A DNA stretch of 64,000 bases from contig NC_054541.1 in assembly GCF_017654505.1 (NCBI RefSeq), positions 51,352,486-51,416,485 on the forward strand, written 5' to 3'. The position numbers were made by a program, and so were the translations under genes. This document shows positions 12,700 to 25,000 of the stretch, piece after piece; within the stretch, counting starts at the first letter, position 1, and every line of letters begins with the position of its first letter. The notes beneath the pieces were generated by a model. That model was not told the origin of the DNA, made no database searches, and saw only the letters and a program-made list of their open reading frames with translations. The DNA is from Polyodon spathula. Its lineage: Eukaryota > Chordata > Actinopteri > Acipenseriformes > Polyodontidae.

Positions 12700-13514
12700 A
12701 CATCATAAAGAAACATCTATAATGATAATACATCTGTGACCCCAACCTAGGAAATGTCATAAAATATTAGAGGGGGGAGAAAAAAAGGCACCATTTACGC
12801 TCAATGGAAACCAATGTGTGTCAAACAGACCCAGATCCTAACAGGTGTGTTAACAGGAAGTGCTGTGGCTCAGTCCACTGGCAGTGCAGGCTGATCAGCC
12901 CTGAGCAGTGTGAGAAGCTTGCTTTTGTCTTGTTGAAGGGCCTCATGCAATTTAGCTAAAATAGATCCATTATAGATCCTGGGCTTGAAGTGCCACAGAC
13001 AGTCCAGGATTCTGTTTGAGACACAAATTAAATGTTTGTTTTAACCCTGCATTGTTCAGGCATACACAGAGACAGAGACAGACAGAAATTTTAAACATGT
13101 CTTGCAGAGACATTGACAGAGACAGAGACAAAGACAGAGACTGTAAACATACAGGGATACTTGAGGACCAGGCTTGAAAGCCATTGGTGTAGAATGCATT
13201 TAACTGATCCTGATAAAATGCATGAGAACAGCAGCTCCACCTACACCCAGCAGGGGGCACTGTGAGGCTGGACAGGGAGTGGCAATAGAGCTGTGTGAAT
13301 AATAATTCTGTCCTGTTTGTTACCTTCCCGTCATGGTCTCCTGCTCACAGCTTCCCTGCAGTAACCTTTTCAACACGATCCTCGCTGCAGCTCCCCAGAC
13401 TCTTTCCAAAGAGAGTATTGAACTCACAGGAGAGCTGCACAGCCACTGGACAGACCTTCCAGCTAAAACCTTCCCTTCCAGCGATGCTGCTGCTGGCCTT
13501 CCATGTTCAGTGTG
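12700..13514. other. unique non-coding sequence
   Basis: About 800 bp without a recognisable gene. A small GACAGAGACAGAGAC repeat lies near 13065-13145. The right end grades into the 49-bp array, whose first unit-like phrase appears near 13520. Confidence 0.55.
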
Positions 13515-16500
13515 CTTGTCAGGGGAGGTGGCTGCAAAGCTGAGTTTAACACTGTCTATCTGATTCACGCTGGGGTGTGGCTGCAAAGCTGTGTTTAATA
13601 CTGTCTATCTGATCCACGCCGGGGTGTGACTGCAAAGCTGTGTTTAATACTGTCTATCTGATCCACGCTGGGGCATGGCTGCAAAGCTGTGTTTAATACT
13701 GTCTATCTGATCCACGCTGGGGTGTGGCTGCAAAGCTGTGTTTAATACTGTCTATCTGATTCACGCTGGGGTGTGGCTGCAAAGCTGTGTTTAATACTGT
13801 CTATCTGATCCACGCCGGGGTGTGACTGCAAAGCTGTGTTTAATACTGTCTATCTGATTCACGCTGGGGTGTGGCTGCAAAGCTGTGTTTAATACTGTCT
13901 ATCTGATCCACGCTGGGGTGTGGCTGCAAAGCTGTGTTTAATACTGTCTATCTGATCCACGCCGGGGTGTGACTGCAAAGCTGTGTTTAATACTGTCTAT
14001 CTGATCCACGCTGGGGTGTGGCTGCAAAGCTGTGTTTAATACTGTCTATCTGATCCACGCTGGGGTGTGGCTGCAAAGCTGTGTTTAATACTGTCTATCT
14101 GATCCACGCTGGGGTGTGACTGCAAAGCTGTGTTTAATACTGTCTATCTGATCCACGCCGGGGTGTGACTGCAAAGCTGTGTTTAATACTGTCTATCTGA
14201 TCCACGCTGGGGTGTGGCTGCAAAGCTGTGTTTAATACTGTCTATCTGATCCACGCTGGGGTGTGGCTGCAAAGCTGTGTTTAATACTGTCTATCTGATT
14301 CACGCTGGGGTGTGGCTGCAAAGCTGTGTTTAATACTGTCTATCTGATCCACGCTGGGGTGTGGCTGCAAAGCTGTGTTTAATACTGTCTATCTGATCCA
14401 CGCTGGGGTGTGGCTGCAAAGCTGTGTTTAATACTGTCTATCTGATCCACGCTGGGGTGTGGCTGCAAAGCTGTGTTTAATACTGTCTATCTGATCCACG
14501 CTGGGGTGTGGCTGCAAAGCTGTGTTTAATACTGTCTATCTGATCCACGCTGGGGTGTGGCTGCAAAGCTGTGTTTAATACTGTCTATCTGATCCACGCT
14601 GGGGTGTGGCTGCAAAGCTGTGTTTAATACTGTCTATCTGATCCACGCTGGGGTGTGGCTGCAAAGCTGTGTTTAATACTGTCTATCTGATCCACGCTGG
14701 GGTGTGACTGCAAAGCTGTGTTTAATACTGTCTATCTGATCCACGCTGGGGTGTGGCTGCAAAGCTGTGTTTAATACTGTCTATCTGATCCACGCTGGGG
14801 TGTGGCTGCAAAGCTGTGTTTAATACTGTCTATCTGATCCACGCTGGGGTGTGGCTGCAAAGCTGTGTTTAATACTGTCTATCTGATCCACGCCGGGGTG
14901 TGACTGCAAAGCTGTGTTTAATACTGTCTATCTGATCCACGCTGGGGTGTGACTGCAAAGCTGTGTTTAATACTGTCTATCTGATCCACGCCGGGGTGTG
15001 ACTGCAAAGCTGTGTTTAATACTGTCTATCTGATCCACGCTGGGGTGTGGCTGCAAAGCTGTGTTTAATACTGTCTATCTGATCCACGCCGGGGTGTGAC
15101 TGCAAAGCTGTGTTTAATACTGTCTATCTGATCACGCTGGGGTGTGGCTGCAAAGCTGTGTTTAATACTGTCTATCTGATCCACGCCGGGGTGTGACTGC
15201 AAAGCTGTGTTTAATACTGTCTATCTGATTCACGCTGGGGTGTGACTGCAAAGCTGTGTTTAATACTGTCTATCTGATCCACGCTGGGGTGTGGCTGCAA
15301 AGCTGTGTTTAATACTGTCTATCTGATCCACGCTGGGGTGTGGCTGCAAAGCTGTGTTTAATACTGTCTATCTGATCCACGCTGGGGTGTGGCTGCAAAG
15401 CTGTGTTTAATACTGTCTATCTGATCCACGCTGGGGTGTGGCTGCAAAGCTGTGTTTAATACTGTCTATCTGATCCACGCTGGGGTGTGGCTGCAAAGCT
15501 GTGTTTAATACTGTCTATCTGATCCACGCTGGGGTGTGACTGCAAAGCTGTGTTTAATACTGTCTATCTGATCCACGCTGGGGTGTGGCTGCAAAGCTGT
15601 GTTTAATACTGTCTATCTGATCCACGCTGGGGTGTGGCTGCAAAGCTGTGTTTAATACTGTCTATCTGATCCACGCCGGGGTGTGACTGCAAAGCTGTGT
15701 TTAATACTGTCTATCTGATCCACGCTGGGGTGTGGCTGCAAAGCTGTGTTTAATACTGTCTATCTGATCCACGCTGGGGTGTGGCTGCAAAGCTGTGTTT
15801 AATACTGTCTATCTGATCCACGCTGGGGTGTGGCTGCAAAGCTGTGTTTAATACTGTCTATCTGATCCACGCTGGGGTGTGGCTGCAAAGCTGTGTTTAA
15901 TACTGTCTATCTGATCCACGCTGGGGTGTGGCTGCAAAGCTGTGTTTAATACTGTCTATCTGATCCACGCTGGGGTGTGGCTGCAAAGCTGTGTTTAATA
16001 CTGTCTATCTGATCCACGCTGGGGTGTGGCTGCAAAGCTGTGTTTAATACTGTCTATCTGATCCACGCTGGGGTGTGGCTGCAAAGCTGTGTTTAATACT
16101 GTCTATCTGATCCACGCTGGGGTGTGGCTGCAAAGCTGTGTTTAATACTGTCTATCTGATCCACGCTGGGGTGTGGCTGCAAAGCTGTGTTTAATACTGT
16201 CTATCTGATCCACGCTGGGGTGTGGCTGCAAAGCTGTGTTTAATACTGTCTATCTGATCCACGCTGGGGTGTGGCTGCAAAGCTGTGTTTAATACTGTCT
16301 ATCTGATCCACGCTGGTCATCTGATCCACGCTGGGGTGTGGCTGCAAAGCTGTGTTTAATACTGTCTATCTGATCCACACTGGGGTGTGGCTGCAAAGCT
16401 GTGTTTAATACTGTCTATCTGATCCACGCTGGGGTGTGACTGCAAAGCTGTGTTTAATACTGTCTATCTGATCCACGCCGGGGTGTGACTGCAAAGCTGT

Positions 16501-17420
16501 GTTTAATACTGTCTATCTGATCCACGCTGGGGTGTGGCTGCAAAGCTGTGTTTAATACTGTCTATCTGATCCACGCTGGGGTGTGGCTGCAAAGCTGTGT
16601 TTAATACTGTCTATCTGATCCACGCTGGGGTGTGGCTGCAAAGCTGTGTTTAATACTGTCTATCTGATCCACGCTGGGGTGTGACTGCAAAGCTGTGTTT
16701 AATACTGTCTATCTGATCCACGCTGGGGTGTGGCTGCAAAGCTGTGTTTAATACTGTCTATCTGATTCACGCTGGGGTGTGGCTGCAAAGCTGTGTTTAA
16801 TACTGTCTATCTGATCCACGCTGGGGTGTGGCTGCAAAGCTGTGTTTAATACTGTCTATCTGATCCACGCTGGGGTGTGACTGCAAAGCTGTGTTTAATA
16901 CTGTCTATCTGATCCACGCTGGGGTGTGGCTGCAAAGCTGTGTTTAATACTGTCTATCTGATCCACGCTGGGGTGTGGCTGCAAAGCTGTGTTTAATACT
17001 GTCTATCTGATTCACGCTGGGGTGTGGCTGCAAAGCAGCTGTGTTGGGGCAATAAAGCTGTCTTATCTGATCTGATTCACGCTGGGGTGTGGCTGCAAAG
17101 CTGTGTTTAATACTGTCTATCTGATCCACGCTGGGGTGTGACTGCAAAGCTGTGTTTAATACTGTCTATCTGATCCACGCTGGGGTGTGGCTGCAAAGCT
17201 GTGTTTAATACTGTCTATCTGATCCACGCTGGGGCGTGGCTGCAAAGCTGTGTTTAATACTGTCTATCTGATCCACGCTGGGGCGTGGCTGCAAAGCTGT
17301 GTTTAATACTGTCTATCTGATTCACACTGGGGTGTGGCTGCAAAGCTGTGTTTAATACTGTCTATCTGATCCACGCCGGGTTGTGACTGCAAAGCTGTGT
17401 TTAATACTGTCTATCTGTTT
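13515..17420. repeat. 49-bp minisatellite, about 80 copies
   Basis: Each unit contains GCAAAGCTGTGTTTAATACT, then GTCTATCTGATCCACGC and GGGGTGTGG. The period is 49 bp (13741 and 13790). Linked variants (GCCGGGGTGTGAC versus GCTGGGGTGTGGC) occur throughout. One truncated unit lies near 16310-16320. A rearranged unit with extra sequence lies at 17030-17080 (GGGGCAATAAAGC). Confidence 0.96.
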
Positions 17421-17804
17421 ATTAAGGGATGTTCTTACATTTAATAACCCTAATATTTCAATTACGGCCTTGTTTATACATTGTGTCCTAATGAAGGACG
17501 GCAGCAACTTTTTCTTCATGTTTTATTCATATTTTACAGAGTGAGATGCAACAAGTATACCGTGCTGTTTACTACCTTTCAATCGGTGACTGAACCAATC
17601 AGATGCGAGCAGAGAGAGAAGGGAGTCAGGGATTGGCCACAATGAAGGAGTGTTTTTTTTCCCCGTACAAGAGAATGATCTGGAGCACTGTTCTGCATTC
17701 GGATTTTATTAAACAAAACGTATTGTTACGATACAGGGACAGACAAGCTTCCATCCAGAAAGTCACTCCAACACAATCTTACTTTGCCACATTCACTGAT
17801 TTCT
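17421..17804. other. unique non-coding sequence
   Basis: About 385 bp between two arrays. I see no exon, repeat family or RNA here. Confidence 0.5.
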
Positions 17805-19035
17805 CAACATTTCAAACTGTATATCCCAGACTGGCCCCCAGCTGTTCTTCCACTGTGTTGTATTGTACAGTACAGAGATGCTGCAGCAGCAATGAGATGA
17901 GATCATTTCAAACTGTATATCCCAGACTGGCCCCCAGCTGTTCTTCCACTGTGTTGTATTGTACAGTACAGAGGTGCTGCAGCAGCAATGAGATGAGATC
18001 ATTTCAAACTGTATAGCCCAGACTGGCCCCCAGCTGTTCTTCCACTGTGTTGTATTGTACAGTACAGAGATGCTGCAGCAGCAGTGAGATGAGATCATTT
18101 CAAACTGTATATCCCAGACTGGCCCCCAGCTGTTCTTCCACTGTGTTGTATTGTACAGTACAGAGGTGCTGCAGCAGCAGTGAGATGAGATCATTTCAAA
18201 CTGTATAGCCCAGACTGGCCCCCAGCTGTTCTTCCACTGTGTTGTATTGTACAGTACAGAGGTGCTGCAGCAGCAGTGAGATGAGATCATTTCAAACTGT
18301 ATATCCCAGACTGGCCCCCAGCTGTTCTTCCACTGTGTTGTATTGTACAGTACAGAGATGCTGCAGCAGCAATGAGATGAGATCATTTCAAACTGTATAT
18401 CCCAGACTGGCCCCCAGCTGTTCTTCCACTGTGTTGTATTGTACAGTACAGAGATGCTGCAGCAGCAGTGAGATGAGATCATTTCAAACTGTATAGCCCA
18501 GACTGGCCCCCAGCTGTTCTTCCACTGTGTTGTATTGTACAGTACAGAGATGCTGCAGCAGCAGTGAGATGAGATCATTTCAAACTGTATATCCCAGACT
18601 GGCCCCCAGCTGTTCTTCCACTGTGTTGTATTGTACAGTACAGAGATGCTGCAGCAGCAGTGAGATGAGATCATTTCAAACTGTATAGCCCAGACTGGCC
18701 CCCAGCTGTTCTTCCACTGTGTTGTATTGTACAGTACAGAGGTGCTGCAGCAGCAGTGAGATGAGATCATTTCAAATTGTATAGCCCAGACTGGCCCCAG
18801 CTGTTCTTCCACTGTGTTGTATTGTACAGTACAGAGACCAGTGCTGCAGCAGCAGTGAGATGAGATCATTTCAAACTGTATAGCCCAGACTGGCCCCCAG
18901 CTGTTCTTCCACTGTGTTGTATTGTACAGTACAGAGATGCTGCAGCAGCAGTGAGATGAGATCATTTCAAACTGTATATCCCAGACTGGCCCCCAGCTGT
19001 TCTTCCACTGTGTTGTATTGTACAGTACAGAGACA
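17805..19035. repeat. 96-bp minisatellite, about 12-13 copies
   Basis: The unit contains CCCAGACTGGCCCCCAGCTG and GATGCTGCAGCAGCA. The period is 96 bp (17811 and 17907). One unit near 18790-18840 has small indels. The period is 32 codons with no stop on the minus strand, so it gives a 390-codon open frame that is an artefact. Confidence 0.95.
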
Positions 19036-19369
19036 CACTCACTTGAATACGGCTCATTTCTTCATTTTGAATGGGCAGTCGTGTGTCTGGCTGGGCAGTT
19101 GTTTTGAGTCTGCAGGTTTACATGTTAGTATACATCAATGATATTTGGAATATGAACTCACTCAGCTGTACCCTCGTGTAGCTGTTGTTTGTGTGTGTTC
19201 AGTGAGACTCCCATTGTGACTGGAGCCTGGCCTGGCAGTGTTTTGTGAGGACTCCTGCAATGCTTGTTCTCTGTGTGTGGAGTGAAGTAGTCTGTCTTGT
19301 GTGCTGCAGCTTGCTTTAGTCACTGCATTAGAGGGATGAGCGCATTTTATTTCTGGGGGAGGCTGTCCA
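19036..19369. other. unique non-coding sequence
   Basis: About 330 bp separating two arrays, with no recognisable gene. Confidence 0.5.
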
Positions 19370-20565
19370 CCTGAACCCCAGTAAGTGGATCACAGTCTGA
19401 TGAGGCTGTCCTGAACCCCAGTGTGTGGATCACAGTCTGGAGGAGGCTGTCCTGAACCCCAGTGTGTGGATCACAGTCTGGAGGAGGCTGTCCTGAACCC
19501 CAGTGTGTGGATCACAGTCTGGAGGAGGCTGTCCTGAACCCCAGTGTGTGGATCACAGTCTGGAGGAGGCTGTCCTGAACCCCAGTGTGTGGATCACAGT
19601 CTGGAGGAGGCTCATCTGAACACCAGTGTGTGGATCACAGTCTGGAGGAGGCTGTCCTGAACCCCAGTGTGTGGATCACAGTCTGGAGGAGGCTGTCCTG
19701 AACCCCAGTGTGTGGATCACAGTCTGGAGGATGCTGTCCTGAACCCCAGTGTGTGGATCACAGTCTGGAGGATGCTGTCCTGAACCCCAGTGTGTGGATC
19801 ACAGTCTGGAGGAGGCTGTCCTGAACCCCAGTGTGTGGATCACAGTCTGGAGGATGCTGTCCTGAACCCCAGTGTGTGGATCACAGTCTGGAGGATGCTG
19901 TCCTGAACCCCAGTGTGTGGATCACAGTCTGGAGGAGGCTGTCCTGAACCCCAGTGTGTGGATCACAGTCTGGAGGAGGCTGTCCTGAACCCCAGTGTGT
20001 GGATCACAGTCTGGAGGAGGCTGTCCTGAACCCCAGTGTGTGGATCACAGTCTGGAGGATGCTGTCCTGAACCCCAGTGTGTGGATCACAGTCTGGAGGA
20101 TGCTGTCCTGAACCCCAGTGTGTGGATCACAGTCTGGAGGATGCTGTCCTGAACCCCAGTGTGTGGATCACAGTCTGGAGGAGGCTGTCCTGAACCCCAG
20201 TGTGTGGATCACAGTCTGGAGGATGCTGTCCTGAACCCCAGTGTGTGGATCACAGTCTGGAGGATGCTGTCCTGAACCCCAGTGTGTGGATCACAGTCTG
20301 GAGGATGCTGTCCTGAACCCCAGTGTGTGGATCACAGTCTGGAGGAGGCTGTCCTGAACCCCAGTGTGTGGATCACAGTCTGGAGGAGGCTGTCCTGAAC
20401 CCCAGTGTGTGGATCACAGTCTGGAGGAGGCTCATCTGAACCCCAGTGTGTGGATCACAGTCTGGAGGAGGCTGTCCTGAACCCCAGTGTGTGGATCACA
20501 GTCTGGAGGAGGCTGTCCTGAACCCCAGTGTGTGGATCACAGTCTGGAGGAGGCTGTCTTGAACC
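19370..20565. repeat. 41-bp minisatellite, about 29 copies
   Basis: The unit contains GTGTGGATCACAGTCTGGAG and GCTGTCCTGAACCCCA. The period is 41 bp (19441 and 19482). GAGGAGGCTG and GAGGATGCTG variants are intermixed. Two units carry CTCATCTGAAC instead of CTGTCCTGAAC (near 19610 and 20430). Confidence 0.96.
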
Positions 20566-20789
20566 CCTCCCTTCAGATGCGAGGTGCTCATCAGGATCAG
20601 GCATGTGAATGAACTCTCAGTCCCTGGATCATGGCAAGTATTTATTTTATTATACTGCTGTTTCTGTGTTCAGGTCATGTTTCATTCCTCTTTGTGTCCC
20701 TGATTTACATTGCAATGGAAAGTTAGCTTGTGTTATTTGTGTGGAGAGAGTGGCCTGCAGGCAGTTTTTCTAAGTGAGTGTGAATGTTC
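20566..20789. other. unique spacer between the 41-bp array and the PANX2 3' array
   Basis: About 220 bp of ordinary sequence. On the minus strand this lies downstream of the PANX2 stop, beyond the ~90-bp array. I see no clear polyadenylation signal assignable to PANX2. Confidence 0.4.
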
Positions 20790-21845
20790 AGGAGTGTGTG
20801 AGATTCCTCAGTACTGCCCTGCAGTCAGGAGCTCTCCAGTCCTTTTATCTCAGGGGCAGCTCATGTGCAGGGTGCAGGGTGTGTGCCTCAGTACTGCCCT
20901 GCAATTAGTAGCTCTCCAGTCCTCTCCAGTCCTCTCCTCTCAGGGGCTGCTTGTGTGCAGGGTGCAGGGTGTGTGTCTCAGTACTGCCCTGCAGTCAGGC
21001 GCTCTCCAGTCCTCTCCAGTCCTCTCCTCTCAGGGGCTGCTTGTGTGCAGGGTGCAGGGTGTGTGTCTCAGTACTGCCCTGCAATCAGGAGCTCTCCAGT
21101 CCTCTCCAGTTCTCTCCAGTCCTCTCCTCTCAGGGGCTGCTTGTGTGCAGTGTGTGTGCCTCAGTACTGCCCTGCAATCAGGAGCTCTCCAGTCCTCTCC
21201 TCTCAGGGGCTGCTTGTGTGCAGGGTGCAGGGTGTGTGTCTCAGTACTGCCCTGCAGTCAGGCACTCTCCAGTCCTCTCCAGTCCTCTCCTCTCAGGGGC
21301 TGCTTGTGTGCAGTGTGTGTGCCTCAGTACTGCCCTGCAATCAGGAGCTCTCCAGTCCTCTCCAGTCCTCTCCAGTCCTCTCCTCTCAGGGGCTGCTTGT
21401 GTGCAGGGTGCAGGGTGTGTGTCTCAGTACTGCCTTGCAGTCAGGCACTCTCCAGTCCTCTCCAGTCCTCTCCTCTCAGGGGCTGCTTGTGTGCAGGGTG
21501 CAGGGTGTGTGTCTCAGTACTGCCCTGCAATCAGGAGCTCTCCAGTCCTCTCCAGTCCTCTCCAGTCCTCTCCTCTCAGGGGCTGCTTGTGTGCAGGGTG
21601 CAGGGTGTGTGTCTCAGTACTGCCCTGCAATCAGGAGCTCTCCAGTCCTCTCCAGTCCTCTCCAGTCCTCTCCTCTCAGGGGCTGCTTGTGTGCAGGGTG
21701 CAGGGTGTGTGTCTCAGTACTGCCCTGCAATCAGGAGCTCTCCAGTCCTCTCCAGTCCTCTCCTCTCAGGGGCTGCTCGTGTGCAGGGTGTGTGTCTCAG
21801 TACTGCCCTGCAGTCAGGAGCTCTCCAGTCCTCTCTGTGCTCAGT
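20790..21845. repeat. compound ~90-bp minisatellite with nested 10-bp repeats
   Basis: The long unit contains CTCAGTACTGCCCTGCA, then TCAGGAGCTCTCCAGTCC, then CTCAGGGGCTGCTTGTGTGC. Inside it CTCTCCAGTC is repeated one to four times, so unit length varies. A GTGCAGGGTGCAGGGTGTGT segment is shortened in some units. The right end overlaps the last coding bases of PANX2. Confidence 0.93.
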
Positions 21846-22017
21846 GGGGGCTCCTCCTCTTCGTGCAGTGGGTTTTTGTTCAGCACGGGGTGGGTGGGGT
21901 TCCTGTTGAAGCCCGGGCCCTTGCTCTCAGGCTCCTCAAATGCAGCAGCAGGAAGGCTGCTGGTGCTCCCATTGATGTAGACAGTGCTGGACAGGGTCTG
22001 GCAGGGCTCCTTGCTGT
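21797..22017 (-). CDS. PANX2: PANX2 coding exon 4 (last)
   Basis: The acceptor reads TCTCTGCAG/ACAGC. The exon encodes 73 residues with NRNPTHPVL followed by LHEEEE, resembling the mammalian NATHPLL...EEE region. After EEEEPPLSTE the frame enters the ~90-bp minisatellite and stops at a TGA within it (21797-21799). The distal C terminus conserved in mammals is not found here. Confidence 0.82.
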
Positions 22018-25000
22018 CTGCAGAGACAAACAGACCTGTTAGGAAGGACATACACCTCCCCACAAGTAGCATGTTCAAAATACAGTGATACTGATTTTCA
22101 CTATTCAAAGTGTGATGTTTCACCTTGGTTATCATTTATTAATGCTTTGACGATGAGTTTGATTCTGCACAGCAGTTTATACTGAAATCTCTGAGAGAAT
22201 GTGATTCTGCACAGCAGTTTATAATGAACTCTCTGAGAGAATGTGATTCTGCACAGCAGTTTATAATGAACTCTGAGAATGTTCACCAGGACTAGAGGAT
22301 ACAGTTGCACACAGACTCAGTGCAGGGCGTAGACAGGACTAGAGGATACAGTTGCACACAGACTCAGTGCAGGGTGTAGACAGGACTAGAGGATACAGTT
22401 GCACACAGACTCAGTGCAGGGCGTAGACAGGACTAGAGGATACAGTTATACACACAGACTCAGTGCAGGGCGTAGACAGGACTAGAGGATACAGTTGCAC
22501 ACAGACTCAGTGCAGGGCGTAGACAGGACTAGAGGATACAGCTGCACACAGACTCAGTGCAGGGCGTAGACAAGACTAGAGGATACAGTTATACACACAG
22601 ACTCAGTGCAGGGGCAGACAGGACTAGAGGATACAGTTGCACACAGACTCAGTGCAGGGCGTAGACAGGACTAGAGGATACAGTTGCACACAGACTCAGT
22701 GCAGGGCGTAGACAGGACTAGAGGATACAGTTGCACACAGACTCAGTGCAGGGCGTAGACAGGACTAGAGGATACAGTTATACACACAGACTCAGTGCAG
22801 GGCGTAGACAGGACTAGAGGATACAGTTATACACACAGACTCAGTGCAGGGCGTAGACAGGACTAGAGGATACAGTTGCACACAGACTCAGTGCAGGGGC
22901 AGACAGTACTAGAGGATACAGTTATACACACAGACTCAGTGCAGGGCGTAGACAGGACTAGAGGATACAGTTGCACACAGACAGTATAGGGGTTAGGAGA
23001 CACTTATTTAGAGTGGGGAGTTTATGGAGAGGTTACCAAGCCAGGTCAGGGTTCTTTAAACTGGGATGAATCACTTGCTAGGAACTGAACCACCTCCTCC
23101 TTGTGTAAGCCTCTTGTGTTCTTCTGTACTAACCCTCTCAGATTCTCTCTGGGTGCTGTGTGCTCTTCCAGCTGGCTGTGCTCATTGCAGGGAGTTTAAA
23201 GGGATTCAAACCCAGCCTGTGCTGTACCCCCTGCCCTACCTGCGATGGAGACGACGGTGTGCCCCCGGCCCGCCTCCTCGGTGTGGGGGCTGGGGATGGG
23301 TACCTCTGGTTTGGGCTTGCGGGTGCCCAGCATGTAGGGGTGCACGTCCAGGGAGAAGTGCCTCGAGTGCTTCTTCTCAATCCCTCTGCCGACACCGACG
23401 GAGCTGAGAATCCCTGCTGCAAAGACAGAGAACATTGCAGTGTGGAAATAGACTCCTATTGCACATCAGTGTCACCTATTCCAGGGTTTAATATGCACCT
23501 GCCTAGCCCCAGTGTACAGGTAACAAGCTCAGGTGTGTCTTACTAAACCCACAGCAAAACCTGGAAGCAATCAAACTGCTCTGCAAAGGGAGTCTTATTT
23601 CGATCCGTGAATTCTGCATGTACCTGCCTGCCTTTAACCCCTGTAATAGCCATCCCTAATCAAACTCCCCAGACCCAACTTCATGACATAAACCACAAGA
23701 ACCTGCTGGACATGGATCCACGAGCCCCAGTCTCTCTTTAGAGGCTTGGAGTTATAACTGCAGCTCTCCCAGTCTGTTAGCTATGAGCATGCCTCTCTGT
23801 CAGCTCCCATCACTCCTGTTAACTTAACTCAAACATCAGACCCTCAGATTTTTCTCAATTATAGTTCAGTCCTTTAACTGGAAATTTGCCCTTTGGCTCT
23901 AACCCTAATTGCTCGCTCACTTGGTCCCTGCCCTGCCCTCCCCTCCCCTCTCCTATCCCCTCCCCCTCCCTCTCCGGGTACCTTTAGTGCTGGGCGTTTG
24001 TTGTGTGCTCTTGGCGCTGGACTCCAGTAGGGGTGCTATGAGGGTGTCCGCCGTGGTTTTGCGACGGACGGGTTTGGGTTTGTCAGGCTTGCTGTTGTTC
24101 TCCACTCTCATGAGGGCGAGCGGCTCTTTGAAGGACTGGGGCAGAGGGCTGGAGCTCGGGATCCACTTCATCTTCTTGCGGGGTCTCTTGATGACTCCCA
24201 GCTCCCCCTCTGTGAAAGCTGCTGGGTCCACGCTGGGGTCCACAGTCTGGATCCCTGAGTCCCGCATGGTGGGCGTGGCGTCATGATTGGACTGGGCCAG
24301 CGCAGCCAGGAGCTGGCGGACCACGTTGTCGTACATGAGGTCGCTCTCATTGGTGATAAAGTCCAGCCGGTTCAGGGACTTGATGTGGTCGCGGTTCTCA
24401 TTGCAGAACATGGCCAGGATGTTGATGTCGCAGAACTGGGACTTCTGCCACTGCCGCTTGGTCTTGATGCCCACCTTGTGCAGCTTGTCGAAGATGAAGT
24501 TGGACTTGCGCACGATGAACAGGTGCAGCAGGTTCACCAGGATGATGAGGTCGATGAAGCTCAGTAGAGAGATGTCCACCGCGGACAGGATCCTCTGCAG
24601 CTGCACAGCCGGGAGCTTGCAGTTCACATGGATGACCAGCGGGGGGGCGCTGCTCACGTCGGGGGGCTCTCCCAGTGCGCAGGTGAACTCGTTCTGCCTC
24701 TGCGTGGCGTAGTAAGTGGAGAGGTAGGAGATGGGGATGGAGCTCAGGAAGACGATCACCAGGTGGCGCGCCAGGTACAACTTGGCCAGGAAGTTGCTCT
24801 GGCCGCGGCGCTCCAGGTACTTCTCAAACAGGTTCTGCTCGGGACTCTTCTCCTTCTCCGCGTCCTCGATGATCTCCCTGCGCTCCCGCTCTGTGATGCC
24901 GGGCCCCTTCGACTGGATCTGCTTCTCAATCTTGGGGGCCCTCCCCTCGGCTGCCCGGTGGTAGCAGTTGTCAATCTCGTGCAGCAGGAAGTTGAGCTCG

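Noticed and set aside
17793..18965. 390-codon Cys-rich repeat frame on the minus strand
   Set aside because: The 96-bp unit is 32 codons without a stop; there is no independent support.
20710..22042. Plus-strand frames of about 360-400 codons rich in Ser/Cys
   Set aside because: These are repeat artefacts of the ~90-bp array; the real coding sequence in the overlap is PANX2 exon 4 on the minus strand.
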